Positions 45,401 to 55,257 of a stretch of DNA of 64,000 bases are shown one piece after another. The DNA is taken from positions 7,939,001 through 8,003,000 of the forward strand of contig NC_083507.1 of assembly GCF_032362555.1 (NCBI RefSeq), in the 5' to 3' direction. The notes under the pieces were generated by a model that was given only the letters and a program-made list of their open reading frames with translations, was not told where the DNA came from and ran no database searches. Within the stretch, counting starts at the first letter, position 1, and each line of letters starts with the position of its first letter. The position numbers and the translations under genes were made by a program. Source of the DNA: Amyelois transitella (lineage: Eukaryota; Arthropoda; Insecta; Lepidoptera; Pyralidae).

Positions 45401-48400
45401 TTGAAATTTTCTAAGTCTTTACACAGTTAAAAGTACTTACAGCTTTTCTTGCTCACTTACTGCACTTCACTGTACTAGCCGACAGATGGCGCTTCATGCA
45501 CCTGATCTTCTTTGGATTGGTTCCACACCACCTAGCTTCACTCTATACTTAGGAAACTGCCAAATGCTTCACATTCTTCAAAATGTATCCGACTCGTTAG
45601 GACCCTTAGACAAGAGTATATCGAGCCAAGGCAGCTTGAATGAAACTCAGACTCCCGGAACGAAGACATTTATTTAAAAATCACCTTTCTATTTATGTTT
45701 GTATCAAAACAAAACCATATCGCGTTTCAAAACGGGATAACGCCATCTATTATTATAAAATTAAACTAAACTTATACATATATTAAAACCAAAATTAGAC
45801 AACAACAATAAATTATAAAACATTTATTGGATTTAGAAGAATATGTTCAATGGCGGACTTATCCCAATCGGTATTTCTTCCAGTCAACCAAAAACATTAT
45901 ATTATGCCACAACACATGTGCGTAATACCAACCGGAAGTACAGCAATGGGGGTCGTTATTGCCCTATCTATCTTATGATCTTACAAACATCTAAGAAATG
46001 TCTTGTAGAAGATATTTGTTTGGTTTATTTATTACAAACAGTTGTTGCTAGGTACCTACTCAGAAATAGCAGAAGAAGGACGTCATGTAGTGTATCAGTT
46101 ACTTTCTTAAAAATGCAAACAATTTATTGCAATATTTTTTACTACTTTGATCGTAGATTTGAAAGTCGCACCTTTTAAAAATGTATTTTGTACTTGGTTG
46201 TACCTATTTAAAGACTAAATGAAAATTGGCCAAGTGCTTTTCTGGTGACGCTCAATGTAGGAAGAGTATTTTCGAGGCTTAAATTCCGTGTGCTTTTCTA
46301 TCATTAATATCTTTAATAAATCATTAAAGCACATCTTTAGGTATAGCTCTTGCCTACTGCTTCGGTCACTTAGTCAGTTTTTTTCCCAAAAATCATCCGT
46401 TACATTACTTTTGTTGGATTAAAATATGTATCTCAACCTAACCCAATGTTATTTTGTCTCCTCTTCACGTGTTCCAACTTACCGTCCGCCACTGTGCTTC
46501 GGGGCTTGGAGTCCACAACGCTATATTTTTATCAGTACTAATTCAAAAAACTTAACTTCATGAAAGGTGGTCTATGTATATATATTAATATATAAATTAT
46601 ATATTAATATATAAATAGATGTATTATTGTTACATACCTTTCTACCAAATCGATAGTTGAGCAGATTAGCGGAAGCGATGAGAGGTCGCAGACGCTCGAG
46701 ACGCGTGCGCAGGTCCACTTGAGGGTCGAAGCGAGGGTCGTCGGCCGCCATGCGGTACTCTATATTGCGGTAGCGGGAACCGCGTTCTTCGTATTCGTAT
46801 CTGTACATGTAACAGTCATTCTTCATCATTAGGTATTTATTCGTGTATTAGGTCATTACTCAGTGTTATATAAATTTGTGATTTACTCATAGAAATTGGA
46901 GTAATAATGACAATAGAATTTCCATATTGATGTCGTCACGAATGTAGTCGACGCCTTGTATCGCACTGCAAATTTTTGCGCAGTTGTAAAGTTGTTAAAT
47001 AAATCTCTGAATTAGGATTCAGTATAAAAAGTAAGATATAGTGTCATATTCATTTATATTATTCTGAAACCTATAATTACATCGTAAATGTATTTCAAAA
47101 TTAAACGAATGTAGAGTGCACAAGTCGAAATTAAAATTAATTAATTCAATATATCTACATTCTACGAAACGAATAGGCAATCAAAATACCTATCTCTGAA
47201 TCGTTTCCTGGTGGGTCTCCCGCGGCGCGGCGATCGAGGCAGTCTTTTGCGGCCGCGGCGGCCTTTCTTCCCCGTCTTCGGAGGCATTGTGGTGTTCGGC
47301 GGTTCAGGTTGATCGTCCACTAGTATCACCACGGGGGGCAAGGTCGTCGGCTCCAGAGAAATCGTCGTAGTCTCCTCGGTAGTCGTTGTATCAACCTCTA
47401 TAGCGTCTTCGATCCTACCATCTCGAACGTCGATCTCGTGAGCGTCGAGGAACTGTTTTGCAAACCTGACGATAAAGGAGTTTTTAAAGCGACATAATAC
47501 TACGTATACTACCTATATACTTGTTTATTTCAAATATTTTACCGACTTGAATAGAAAAGTTACCTTTCTGCCCACTGGTAGTTATCACTGCAGCCACCCC
47601 ACTTGAATCTAGTATGTGGTTCAGCTGGTGTGATTTGAGCTTGCCTCGGCGGGCGTGGTGGAGCTCTAGGAGGGGCTGCACAAGAACAGGCAGGCAGCGA
47701 GCCCGCGGCGCACGCTCTTGCCACCGACCAAGCAAGAGCCGCCGCTGAAATCGCGTACACGTACGCCTGCTCCCGAGTGCCTGCAGAGAAAATAGCCATC
47801 AGTCGTGGACAATCTAATCGCAATCATGATAACGCCCGCACGCATCCTCGGCCAGCTTAACAATGGTCCGGAGCCGGCTTATCACAGGGAATATCAGCGA
47901 CGATCGCGCGTGAGTGCACCGCTCACGTTATCGCTGACGTCCCCCTCCGGGCGCCAGCTCCCCCCTCCCCACCCCCCGCATGTTCCACGCTTGATTCATG
48001 CGTGTAATTAAATCTTTTGTCCGCCGCTCTGAAGTCCGACCCTTGCCGTTGATCGCATTGTAAGGCGAACCTCTGATAACATTCCTTTAAGAGACTAAGA
48101 TCGCTTTTCCCAAGAAAAGTCACGTTTCATCAATAGGGATTTGCAGACTTATTTATTTTATGTTCCCATATCTAAATCAGTCTGATAAAAGAAAACAAAT
48201 TTAAGTTTTTAATTTGAACGACTCAGTGCAACTGCGGGGTCAATGTGTGTCATAGTATTAATAAAGAACGATAATAGGCAAAGAAAATAATTCTATTTTA
48301 CAATTTTGAATTCCCCTCAATTAACATTTCACCATAAAGCTCCATAAGTTATTATTGCGGTGGTGAATAAAAAAAATCTATTATTATACATACTAAAGTA

Positions 48401-51400
48401 GGTAGTGTCTATTCAATTAACATATTTACAATAGCAAATTTTAAACGGTCTGAAAAATAGACAATCACTAAAATAGGCAGTTAAGTCTTAATGAAAAGTT
48501 ATTCGCCTTTCATTACCGCAACAACCGCAGACGTTATTCGCTTCGTAAAACTTTTAATTAAAATGTATCAAGCCGGGAGCACTCCAAAGATTCCTAACAG
48601 TTTTGTTTGTAGCCGACAACGTTCCGTGTCAATTAATTTCCTAAAGTGGGTAGACGCTCCAAGTGGTGACCAAAAACAATGCGCCGTATTTCGTTCGTAG
48701 CAGACATCCGGTCGTAGCACTCGTAGCCGCCGTCGTAGAGCTAGCGTAGCGCACTCCCTGCCAACTGCACAATGTCGCCAACCATACTAAAACTAGAAAA
48801 ACTTCGCTATTGTTTGGCCTCTGTTCTATTTCTAACTTTTAGTCGTTTTTCAAGTCTCTCCTGTAATGCTGATTGTAGACGACTGATGCGAAAAAGAAGT
48901 CCATTTCTTTTAGATTTTATCTTTTATCTACAAAGACAGGCGTAAGCTCTAACGAGATATGAAATAGAATCACAAAGGCTCTCTTGTCTGTGATGGATGT
49001 GTCTGTCTACGACGAGCTAATTTTCTTTGTTTACTTATGAATAAAAAATAAACAAGAATGGTTTTACTTTTCGTAGCTTTGTGCGATTGAATTTATTACT
49101 TTTTGTAAGATGTTACTTTAATAAATTTTAACGTTGATAACATTCCATGAAAGAAAGTTAGATTGACCCTACCAAATACAGCGAGCGAAAAACTTTCGCT
49201 AATTGATTCGTACGTTGCTAAAGCAAATAGCTACCTCCAGCAGGTAGGTATAACAAGGACCCAGTCTAATGTTCTTTTACCTGCCGTTTCGTGATACAAA
49301 GTAGCTCGTTCATCGGAAACCTTTTTCGGAGGATCAATAGCGCACCGCTGGTGGTCACGTCAGGGCGCTCACGACACGTTGTGCAGACACCGCCGAGCCA
49401 CGTATACAAAATAGAGAGAGAGCAAAAACTAGGCATTGTGTATTTGATGCGGATCTCGCGTCGTTGACTGAAATATTAGTCTTACTTTAAAACTCTATCA
49501 AATAATCTTACAGTGTACTGCATAACATTGGTTTCTGGGGATCAGGTTTATCTGGAGGAGGTTTGTAACGAACATACCTTCATAACATCACATCTTTATT
49601 CCTAAGACATGGACAGAGCCAGCATCTTTTGAAAAGGTGACTAAGACCACGTGCAGCTGTAATGGAACTGAGATTCGAAAGTGACAGGTTGCTAGCTCAT
49701 CTCATAAATGAAGAAACCCTAGTTTTTCAGTCGCCTCCTTGATTGAGTTTTACAATCTGCACAGGAATCGAAGCAGCTGGCACATACTACGCTACTAGAC
49801 CAGCAATGGAAACTTAGATTTTTTTTAATTGCATCATTATTTATGAAAATGGATCAAAACTTTAAGTAATGTTACAAAGTTCGAAGGACCACAATAGTGG
49901 ATGGTAGAAAATGTTCAGTAACGGAAACAGACTTGTTCTGTAATTTTTATTCTTTGTTGCAGTGAGCTGAACCCAGCTCGACGGCTAACGGATCGCGTGC
50001 TGTCTTCCTTATTTAATGGTTTCCTACCTTACGCATCCATAATTTTGTCGTTATTGAATGAACTTTTTACCTTGCATGCAAATGGGCAATCGCTATTTTT
50101 GAATGATACTCCTAATCATTTCCGTGTTTTCTTTGCGAAATTATATATGTACCTACATAAATGAATGCATGATTTTTTGTTATTTACGTGTACAGGTAAA
50201 TAAGCATAGAATCGAACTCTGACACCTTCAATCCCATCCTCAAGATGCAAGAAGCGTGACAACAAATGCACATCAAATAATTCTTTGTGCATGTAAATTT
50301 AAGTGCGAAACAATAGAGTAATTTAAAGATAAATTGCCCGTGAAGCAATAAATAAACTGTGAATGTGACATGTGAATAAAAAGAGCGGCCGGTGTGGTTT
50401 TCCGTGCGGAACGGGCCGCGCAGCCGTCCGGCGGCCGGGTCGGCGCTGCGTGTGCCGCCCAAAGAAAGGGCGCAGTCGTCACGGACGCCGCGCCGGCACA
50501 ATGACAACCGCTGCCGCTGATTTAAAACACTCGACAAACTTGCCTTTCCTTATCTTTATTTCATTACTGTCGGAAATCCTACTCCTTCTATGCAGAACGA
50601 TTAAAATTAAACAAGTGCTTGCTTTATTCTTTATTTATATACAGGATGACATTTAAAACAACTGCATCCTTTTAAACATAGACTACACCCAAGCTTCTGA
50701 GCCGTTTGAGCCAATTTTTATTTAAGTTAAACGTCATCATTTTCTCATTTAAAAAGCCCTCAAAAACTACATCACACGCGTTAATACAGACCAATACTAC
50801 AAAAAGAAATTAAAACTAAACATGTTAATAAATGTCTGAAAAATATTTTTTTTTTCTAGTATCAAGATCAAGTAAAGAACAGAGTTGTCGAGATTGCTCA
50901 GCTGAGTCGCTTTTCCGCCGGCCGGGGTGATATGACGTACTTAGGATCGTGGATTTTGATACTTTTATTTTTTTTCGTACTTTCTGAAATATGAACCGAT
51001 AATTTTCTTTTAACGTTTTTAAATATCCTTTAGATGAGTACACTTAACAGTTTAATTTATGCAGTTAAATTAAAAGTCACCCTGTATATTTATACAATTC
51101 CTTTAATATGGTTACAATTAAGTTTTAATTAACTAGGTACAGTTTTTGTGCACACATATTCTACCTCTTAAGGCGTCATATATATATAAAAATAAATGTA
51201 TATATAGATATATTATATATCAATTAATTAAATATATATCAGTTAATTAAATACATACTCAATGAAATACTTCCAAATGTCATAAAAACAAAATATCATA
51301 TCTACATTTATCACATAATTTTATTATTTAAAAATTCCTCTTTCGTCTAATGAATATTAAAAAAAAAATATTAGGTATTATATTAAACTTGCCTTGAATT

Positions 51401-54240
51401 GTTTAATATTGAGATCTTTCATACTGTCTTATGTCGGCAGATATTCATATAGGGTAAACCAGAGAGTGATTGCCCACAGGCAGTGATTGCCCGTTTTTAG
51501 AAAAAAAATCTGAATCAAAGGTTGTGTTCTCACTTGTTTCGAATATAATTTACTAGGTTACTCTATGGTCAATTTATAGTAGATTTTAAAATTGATAAGT
51601 GTTAACACTGAAGAAAAAAAATCCATTAAGGTATATTTTGTCAAGACGGGTGAACGTGTAACTCAAACAGGTAAGCTTTTTAGCAATTTTCTTAAGGAAT
51701 TACTTGCTTAGAGGTTCTTTTTTTTTAAATTTTATTTGATATTTCATTATTGGTGTATGGTTATGACGAATTCATAAGTGTTATGTTATGTTTTTAATGA
51801 AAATATTTGAAATCAGATTAGATTCAACGGTTTTTTAACGGTGGGCAATCGCTGTACGTATTTCGGCATATTTTTAGTTATTGCCCACCATAATTTTAGT
51901 GATTGCCATGGTTAATTTCTATAGTTATTGCCCAGGGCAATCATTATCGGCAATTTTTTGATTAAGTCAGTAATGTTGCCGTCACATTTATTAGCTTAAT
52001 GGCTTGCATACGCGCAATAATATTGTGACAATAATATTGTCAATATTTTTTTCACTATGTAATATTGTCAATATTTTTGCCAAACATACGCAATAATATT
52101 GACAATGTAGCAAATATTGTTAACATTATTTCGTGGGTGCGGGTAGCCAATCGCTATGCACAACATCTTATTGGCTGTTATTGTTTTATATACAGTATGC
52201 CAAAGACATCAAAAGTGCAATATAGCAAAGAAAATTTACAGAAAGCTATCGAGGCTCTTCAAGATGCTTCTAACAATTTGTCTACAAGGCAAATTGCTGA
52301 AAAATACTGTGTTCCGAGGTCCAGTCTCCGCTACTATATTAAAAATCTGGGACATAAAACCAGTTTAGGACTGTAGGGATCACATTTAAATAGTTGTAAA
52401 TACTATAAATAAATAAAATTATATGTTAGTAACAAACGGACAACCGTATGTATAAAAACTCATACGCGGAACTCCTTCGTCCCGCCATAAATTCGGTGAA
52501 CAAGTAAATTAAAAAATGTCTGTTTGACAAGAGTCAAGTTTATTGTATTTTTTGGCCCGTTTGTTCCTATACACTTAAAAAGTAATTTAAATCTTTCATT
52601 TTATCTTATATCCTTTCCCCTCTTCTCTTACTCTGATTGCGCTTCAACTTCAATTAAGTAAGCTTTAAATCTATTGCTACAGGACCAACTATACTAATAT
52701 TATAAAGCTGAAGAGTTTGTTTGTTTGTTTGAACGCGCTAATCTCAGGAACTACTGGTTCGAATTGAAAAAATATTTTTGCGTTGAATAGACCATTAATC
52801 GAGGAAGACTTTAGGCTATATAATATCACACTGTAACTATAAGGAGCAAAGAAATAATAGAAAATGTGAAAAAACGGAGAAAGTTATTTATGCTTGAGGG
52901 CTTCAATAATGCTCAAAATAATTATTCCACGTGGACGAAGTTGCGGGCACAGCTAGTCACCTATACCTATAAATGTCTGAAGAAAGTCGTTTGGAGGATT
53001 GGATAAAAATATCGCTAGAAAAGGATTTCCTCGAAATAGACATTTTAGACTCCGTGCAAAAGTTTTTGGAAGATAACCCGCGCCCTAATTCGTTTTTTTA
53101 AAATAAGCCAGGTGATGGTTGGTGGAAGGCATTTTTGAAGAACATCAGAAGGAGTGACAAAAGTTCAAAGTCTAATTTATCATTTAAGGGTACTGGGCAA
53201 TTACTGTGCTGTGATGTGGGCAATTAGTGTAAGCAATGGGCAATAACTGTACATTTTTGGATAATTTTAAATTTGTTTATTTATTTTCTAAGCCATGTAA
53301 GTTTTGACTAAAAATCGTTAACACTTTGATGGAGATCTTATTTAGACATAAGAAAAAAATTACAAATGGTTGAAACTTGTAATACTTTTTTTATAATTTG
53401 AAGCCAAAGTGTTTGAAGTCCTTAAGTGGGCAATAGCTATACGGTTTACCCTAGGTAAGTAGATTATATTGTAGTAGTATTAGTAGTCTATAATTGATTA
53501 TTCAGTTTAATCCAGTAGGCGTCTTTGTGTACTCAGAAAAACCTGTGTATCTATTTTGTTTTTATATATAGCGACGCGAGATGAACGCAAAAATATTTTC
53601 CTTTGCTGTTTTCGTATAATTTATTGTTGAGTATCACGCAAGCTTTGTAATAAAACGAAAACATTTTCCTTTGATTGCAAAGAAGACAAAATATGGAAAA
53701 GATGTAGATACAGATAGATCAAAAAAGTACCTAGTTCCAGTCATGCGGGATATGGATATTTCAATCATACATAATGGCGAAATTGTAAACTTTATTTACC
53801 ATCGTCCTCCAGGGGTAGATCCCGGGTTGCGCTTATGACCGCGCTTAAAAATCAAAGGAGTGGTGTGGTGCTGATACTTACGTGACTCCGTTGAAGTTAG
53901 AAGTCAAAATACAGTCGCGGACACACACCTTACTAACTGGAGTCACCATTATAAAAATCAGCGAAAACATTCACCAAGTACATAAATGCCGCTATCACAC
54001 TCACCTGTAAGCAAATCGGGTGTATATTTAGGCGCCAGTTCAATGGAGGAGCAATTCCACCGTTCTCCTTCATGAGCGGCCAGGCAGGCGGAGCGGGCCA
54101 AGCGCGCCGCCACTGCCACGTGCGGCATGGCGCTGGGCTGCCGCCGACAGACCCTGGCCTGCTCGCCCCATAGCGACCCGCCACGCCTGGCGTCCCCGCA
54201 GTCACTCTCTGTCCAGTTGCCTTCGCTCTCGTGCAACGCT
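39437..54240 (-). CDS. Wnt11: Wnt11 ligand, 5' exon(s) not found
   Basis: Six minus-strand exons were found: 54240-54005, 47780-47564, 47465-47190, 46800-46638, 40115-39859 and 39614-39437. They give 441 in-frame residues with matching phases. Conserved blocks in order are [11 protein letters not shown] (Wnt11-specific), [60 protein letters not shown] (the Ser that is acylated by Porcupine), CCGRGRR and [16 protein letters not shown], ending EEHYCN. The product is a secreted, lipid-modified glycoprotein acting through Frizzled-type receptors. Between FLDA and [10 protein letters not shown] the protein carries roughly 100 extra residues, Thr-rich and then polybasic (see findings). The signal-peptide exon must lie right of 54240, in or beyond the window. 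Intron 4 holds a BEL/Pao element in the same orientation, and intron 1 holds a pogo element. Confidence 0.93.
40285..40479 (-). repeat. BEL element 3' LTR
   Basis: 195 bases, TAGACAAGAGTATATCG to AAAATTAGACA on +. On the element's own strand it starts TGTCTAATTTTGG. It is the same length as, and by eye identical to, the LTR at 45607-45801. Confidence 0.9.
40850..41075 (-). pseudogene. Remnant of the BEL polyprotein C-terminus
   Basis: The minus-strand reading resumes with [16 protein letters not shown], a stop, [19 protein letters not shown], then [20 protein letters not shown] and LCPLP. This is the domain that follows integrase in BEL/Pao polyproteins. Its direct apposition to the end of the long ORF shows that the integrase catalytic core has been removed. 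Confidence 0.75.
41076..45188 (-). CDS. BEL/Pao Gag-Pol polyprotein lacking integrase core
   Basis: This is a single open frame of 1370 residues. A Gag region ([20 protein letters not shown]) comes first. A Cys-His zinc knuckle ([14 protein letters not shown]) lies near residue 360, a retropepsin-like site ([12 protein letters not shown]) near 457, and the reverse transcriptase box FYMDDLLTG near 871. RNase H-like motifs follow ([13 protein letters not shown] near 1043; [12 protein letters not shown] near 1116). The frame ends in the integrase zinc-binding region ([12 protein letters not shown]) and a stop at LTCNL. The uninterrupted frame fits a recent insertion. Integration by its own integrase is not possible from this copy. 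It is transposon-encoded, not a host gene. Confidence 0.93.
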   Translation of the reverse strand: MEGCIRVMKQLFSQIEKGRSNFKKAPKERITESYVLTRLESLETIIDKFSDKHEYIIATYEDTEGYIESDIYNIGYEMYLSYKTELKSALKALSPNVSTASSSLKENSDKNKESLVRLPKITIPVFSGKYTEWSSFKDLFTSLIHNNCALDDVQRLHYLKTQVRGEAEQLIKHIPITHDNYKKCWDLLQSRYDNKRYLSNCILKRLFNQKSMSCESAQGLKDLLDSTSDCIHELTNLDIKVDTWDVIIIYIVSQKLDADTRKQWEIHINNCSVDLPSYCLFKDFIESRYRALEFVEPTKSKSKSCPNHTQPKVLHTISMSTCPHCNENHKIYSCSKFISEEIPSRQNIVKNLQLCFNCLGSGHSAKTCRGSTRCRICKRKHHTLLHGNNSPTVAVATEQAETEQSQPEPSIDMNQTTSITSHFVTGKVSSQTLLATALVKAESRNGSPLILRALLDQGSQASFISEAAVQLLRLNKVAEKISISGLGGGQSGLTSKYVVKVTIQSLCDPTFKLQVKAHVLQTVTTVLPQRKFTPPRWTELGRISLADPQYNSPNRIDVLLGSEVYCAILKRGLIKSPNDLIIAQDTYLGWVLSGQVDGYDNEESTCHNIIMSFHIQLEENELIKKFWEIESEPCPNKKILTQEEQDCEDHFNATTCRDETGRYVVELPFRPNVRRDYGDTRSVAVKRLFGLEKRLDKNSTLKNNYSEVIDEYLKLGHMEIVDDESSNMEGKVWLPHHAVVRMDRTTTKTRVVFNAADRSANGLSLNDTLKVGPTLQMELRHLIMRWRSHPICLTADIIKMYRQVNVAARHTDFQRIVWRSEEGIIRDYRLLTVTFGTSCATYLAVKAMQQVAVDEGRNFPHAASRVLSDFYMDDLLTGAENEEEAVKIYKEMNELLNKGGFQLQKWTCNKIGVLGGTETDTEREFKEDDVTKIVGIAWNRRTDEFGYNIKISSDAPAPETKRKVISEICRLYDPLGWIAPCVIIAKIFIQKLWIAGLDWDYKLPEELIQEWSQYRKELPKLELFHIPRWVRKKKSDIKVELHGFSDASNAGYAAVVYIRCVTMENEVYTHLVIAKTKVAPITQISIPRLELCAAVLVTKLLLEVSETLNINKSDIHAWTDSTIVLAWLSDHPSRWKTFVANRTSEILTLINATQWSYVSTKENPADCASRGMSPSEFLENSLWKNGPSWLQNSKIDYVKPRSICTKTELEKRHLKVHTTCVKNFEEIEDICSRFSSLRKLIRVIAYCRRFLHLKNTTSEESKHLPYLTAKEIQESLTCCILQHQRRWFADEISMLLKNKNVSKKSKLSTLNPYIDKNGLLRVGGRIEKSNLPDCSNHPFIVSGESHLAKLLVADAHHKPFHEGQKLTCNL
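45607..45801 (-). repeat. BEL element 5' LTR
   Basis: 195 bases, the partner of 40285-40479. The element's transcript would start within it and run leftward. No canonical TGG-starting primer-binding site directly abuts it (the next bases on the element strand are AGGGTCCTAACGAG), so the primer tRNA is unclear. Confidence 0.9.
45807..46637. other. Wnt11 intron 4 remainder
   Basis: AT-rich intron sequence right of the BEL element. The short + open frame at 45843-46178 has no recognisable domain. A TATATTAATATATAA-type palindromic run lies at 46579-46616. Confidence 0.4.
47805..51449. other. Wnt11 intron 1, left part
   Basis: Mostly AT-rich, with three GC-rich spots: about 47900-47990 (CCCCCTCCCCACC-type), about 48705-48770 and about 50385-50510. 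The last reads open in several frames (for example [12 protein letters not shown] on +) and could be a CpG-rich regulatory element. No exon with two good splice sites was found. A degraded family A repeat lies at about 49600-49790. Confidence 0.4.
49600..49790 (+). repeat. SINE-like repeat, family A, copy 6 (degraded)
   Basis: Recognisable pieces are ACATGGACAGAGCCAGCATC, ACGTGCAGCTGTAATGG, GATTCGAAAGTGACAGGTTG and CTCATAAATGAAGAA. It has many small deletions and is an old copy. Confidence 0.55.
52200..52376 (+). pseudogene. pogo transposase N-terminal psq-type HTH remnant
   Basis: [20 protein letters not shown] and [20 protein letters not shown], then YYIKNLGHK, form a Pipsqueak/CENP-B N-terminal helix-turn-helix as in pogo/Tigger transposases. 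A stop follows after SLGL. In an intact transposase the CENP-B-type second HTH and DDE domain would follow. Confidence 0.8.
52686..52963 (-). repeat. Family B repeat, reverse copy inside the pogo element
   Basis: On + it reads CTAATATTATAAAGCTGAAG, GCGCTAATCTCAGGAACTAC, TAGGCTATATAATATCACAC and GCGGGCACAGCTAG. It separates the two HTH remnants of the transposase, so it arrived after the transposon. Confidence 0.75.
52994..53180 (+). pseudogene. pogo transposase CENP-B-type HTH remnant
   Basis: [20 protein letters not shown] and [16 protein letters not shown] lead, after one frameshift in a T-run at 53094-53100, into [15 protein letters not shown]. This is the Tc5/CENP-B DNA-binding domain pattern (E..L..WI, then NKPG..W...FL). 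No downstream DDE catalytic domain remains before the right inverted repeat. Confidence 0.75.
53455..54004. other. Wnt11 intron 1, right part
   Basis: AT-rich intron between the pogo element and the Wnt11 exon at 54240-54005. Nothing else is recognised. Confidence 0.4.
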
Positions 54241-55257
54241 CTGAAGCAAATTTACGATCTTGTAATAACTTTAAAACTTATTATATAAACAATACAAAAC
54301 AAAAATATAACCCTACTTTAAACTTCTCCGTCAGACCGAATGCTTGACGCGTAGATAATACTTCTAGCATTAAATCCACTTACATACGTACGATCGCGTT
54401 CATATCTGCAGTCATAGTTTTAAAATTCTTACGGGTTAAAATAGCGTGCACTGTGGTTCCACTAGATACACACACACATGCATATTTAAAAAGAATAAAT
54501 TTTCCATCAAATGAATACGGTCTTTAAAACCAATGATTACTAAGTAAAACAGTTTATTATTCTATGACATATAACATAACAAAACAGAAAGAGACGGTAA
54601 TCAACGATTGCCGAACTGGGCCCGATAATTGTCGATCGAGATATCGTCGTCTCTCATTATTTGCATAAGATTTGCCTATAGAGGGAAGCCTGCGACTGCC
54701 AGACTTATGTCATTTCAATAAGGTTGAAAATTTGTCTGCACACGACCCTAACATAGGTAGTGGTTCCTTTGAAAGTTATTGGGTAGCAATTTTATTACTT
54801 CGTGTGAGCAAGTGAGATCTAAGATATATTAGATAATCTCGCTTGCTCACACTCGCTTGTTCTAGTTACTAGCGTTACTTGGATTCCGAAGTTATTCAAG
54901 GATTTTTTTTGTCTATTAAAAAAAAAATAGTGTTACTGACAATTTTTAATGCTTCAAGGTGCCATTTGAACTAAGTAACTGACTGACTAACTAACTAACT
55001 GATATCTAAGAATTACAATACCCGTGTTTCAAACACGGAAATCAGCAAGAAATGTTAAACAAGAGGGAGCAAAATAAAACATTCAATAATTAAAATTAGT
55101 AAATTTTATTGAAATAGTTTACCTATAGTTTTGTTTACATATTGATGATTAATAAAGCTATACATACAGCATATTGCACTAATTGTAACATCTACTTATC
55201 TCCTGTTATTAAGGTTACAGCTTAATTATTCGTTTTCATAAAGAAAAGATATTGAAG
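54241..55257. other. 5' flank of the first Wnt11 exon seen
   Basis: It holds a hairpin at 54802-54852 (17-base arms, one mismatch, GTGTGAGCAAGTGAGAT) and an ACTGACTAACTA-type microsatellite at about 54970-55000. No signal-peptide exon for Wnt11 was found. Confidence 0.45.

Larger units (their letters stand above)
40285..45801 (-). mobile_element. BEL/Pao LTR retrotransposon, young, integrase core deleted
   Basis: This is a 5517-base element in a Wnt11 intron. It is flanked by a 5-base target duplication, ACAAC, at 40280-40284 and 45802-45806. The two 195-base LTRs look identical by eye. A purine-rich GGTGGGCGATA tract lies against the 3' LTR at 40490-40480. One long ORF is present; the integrase core is missing between it and the polyprotein's C-terminal remnant near 41050-40850. 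Confidence 0.92.
51452..53452 (+). mobile_element. pogo-type DNA transposon, catalytic domain lost
   Basis: The ends GGGTAAACC and GGTTTACCC are exact inverted repeats, with the match extending over about 26 bases (21 identical). They are flanked by TA on both sides. Two transposase DNA-binding remnants survive; the DDE domain is absent. The heptamer ATTGCCC or its complement occurs ten times in the outer parts (51469, 51486, 51843, 51880, 51927, 51935, 53195, 53218, 53238, 53429). A family B repeat has inserted at about 52690-52960. Length is 2001 bases including that insertion. Confidence 0.85.

Noticed and set aside
50372-50656. 94-residue + frame with Arg/Gly-rich start
   Set aside because: It is a low-complexity GC-rich patch open in several frames on both strands, with no domain and no splice partners. 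I kept it only as a possible CpG-rich element.
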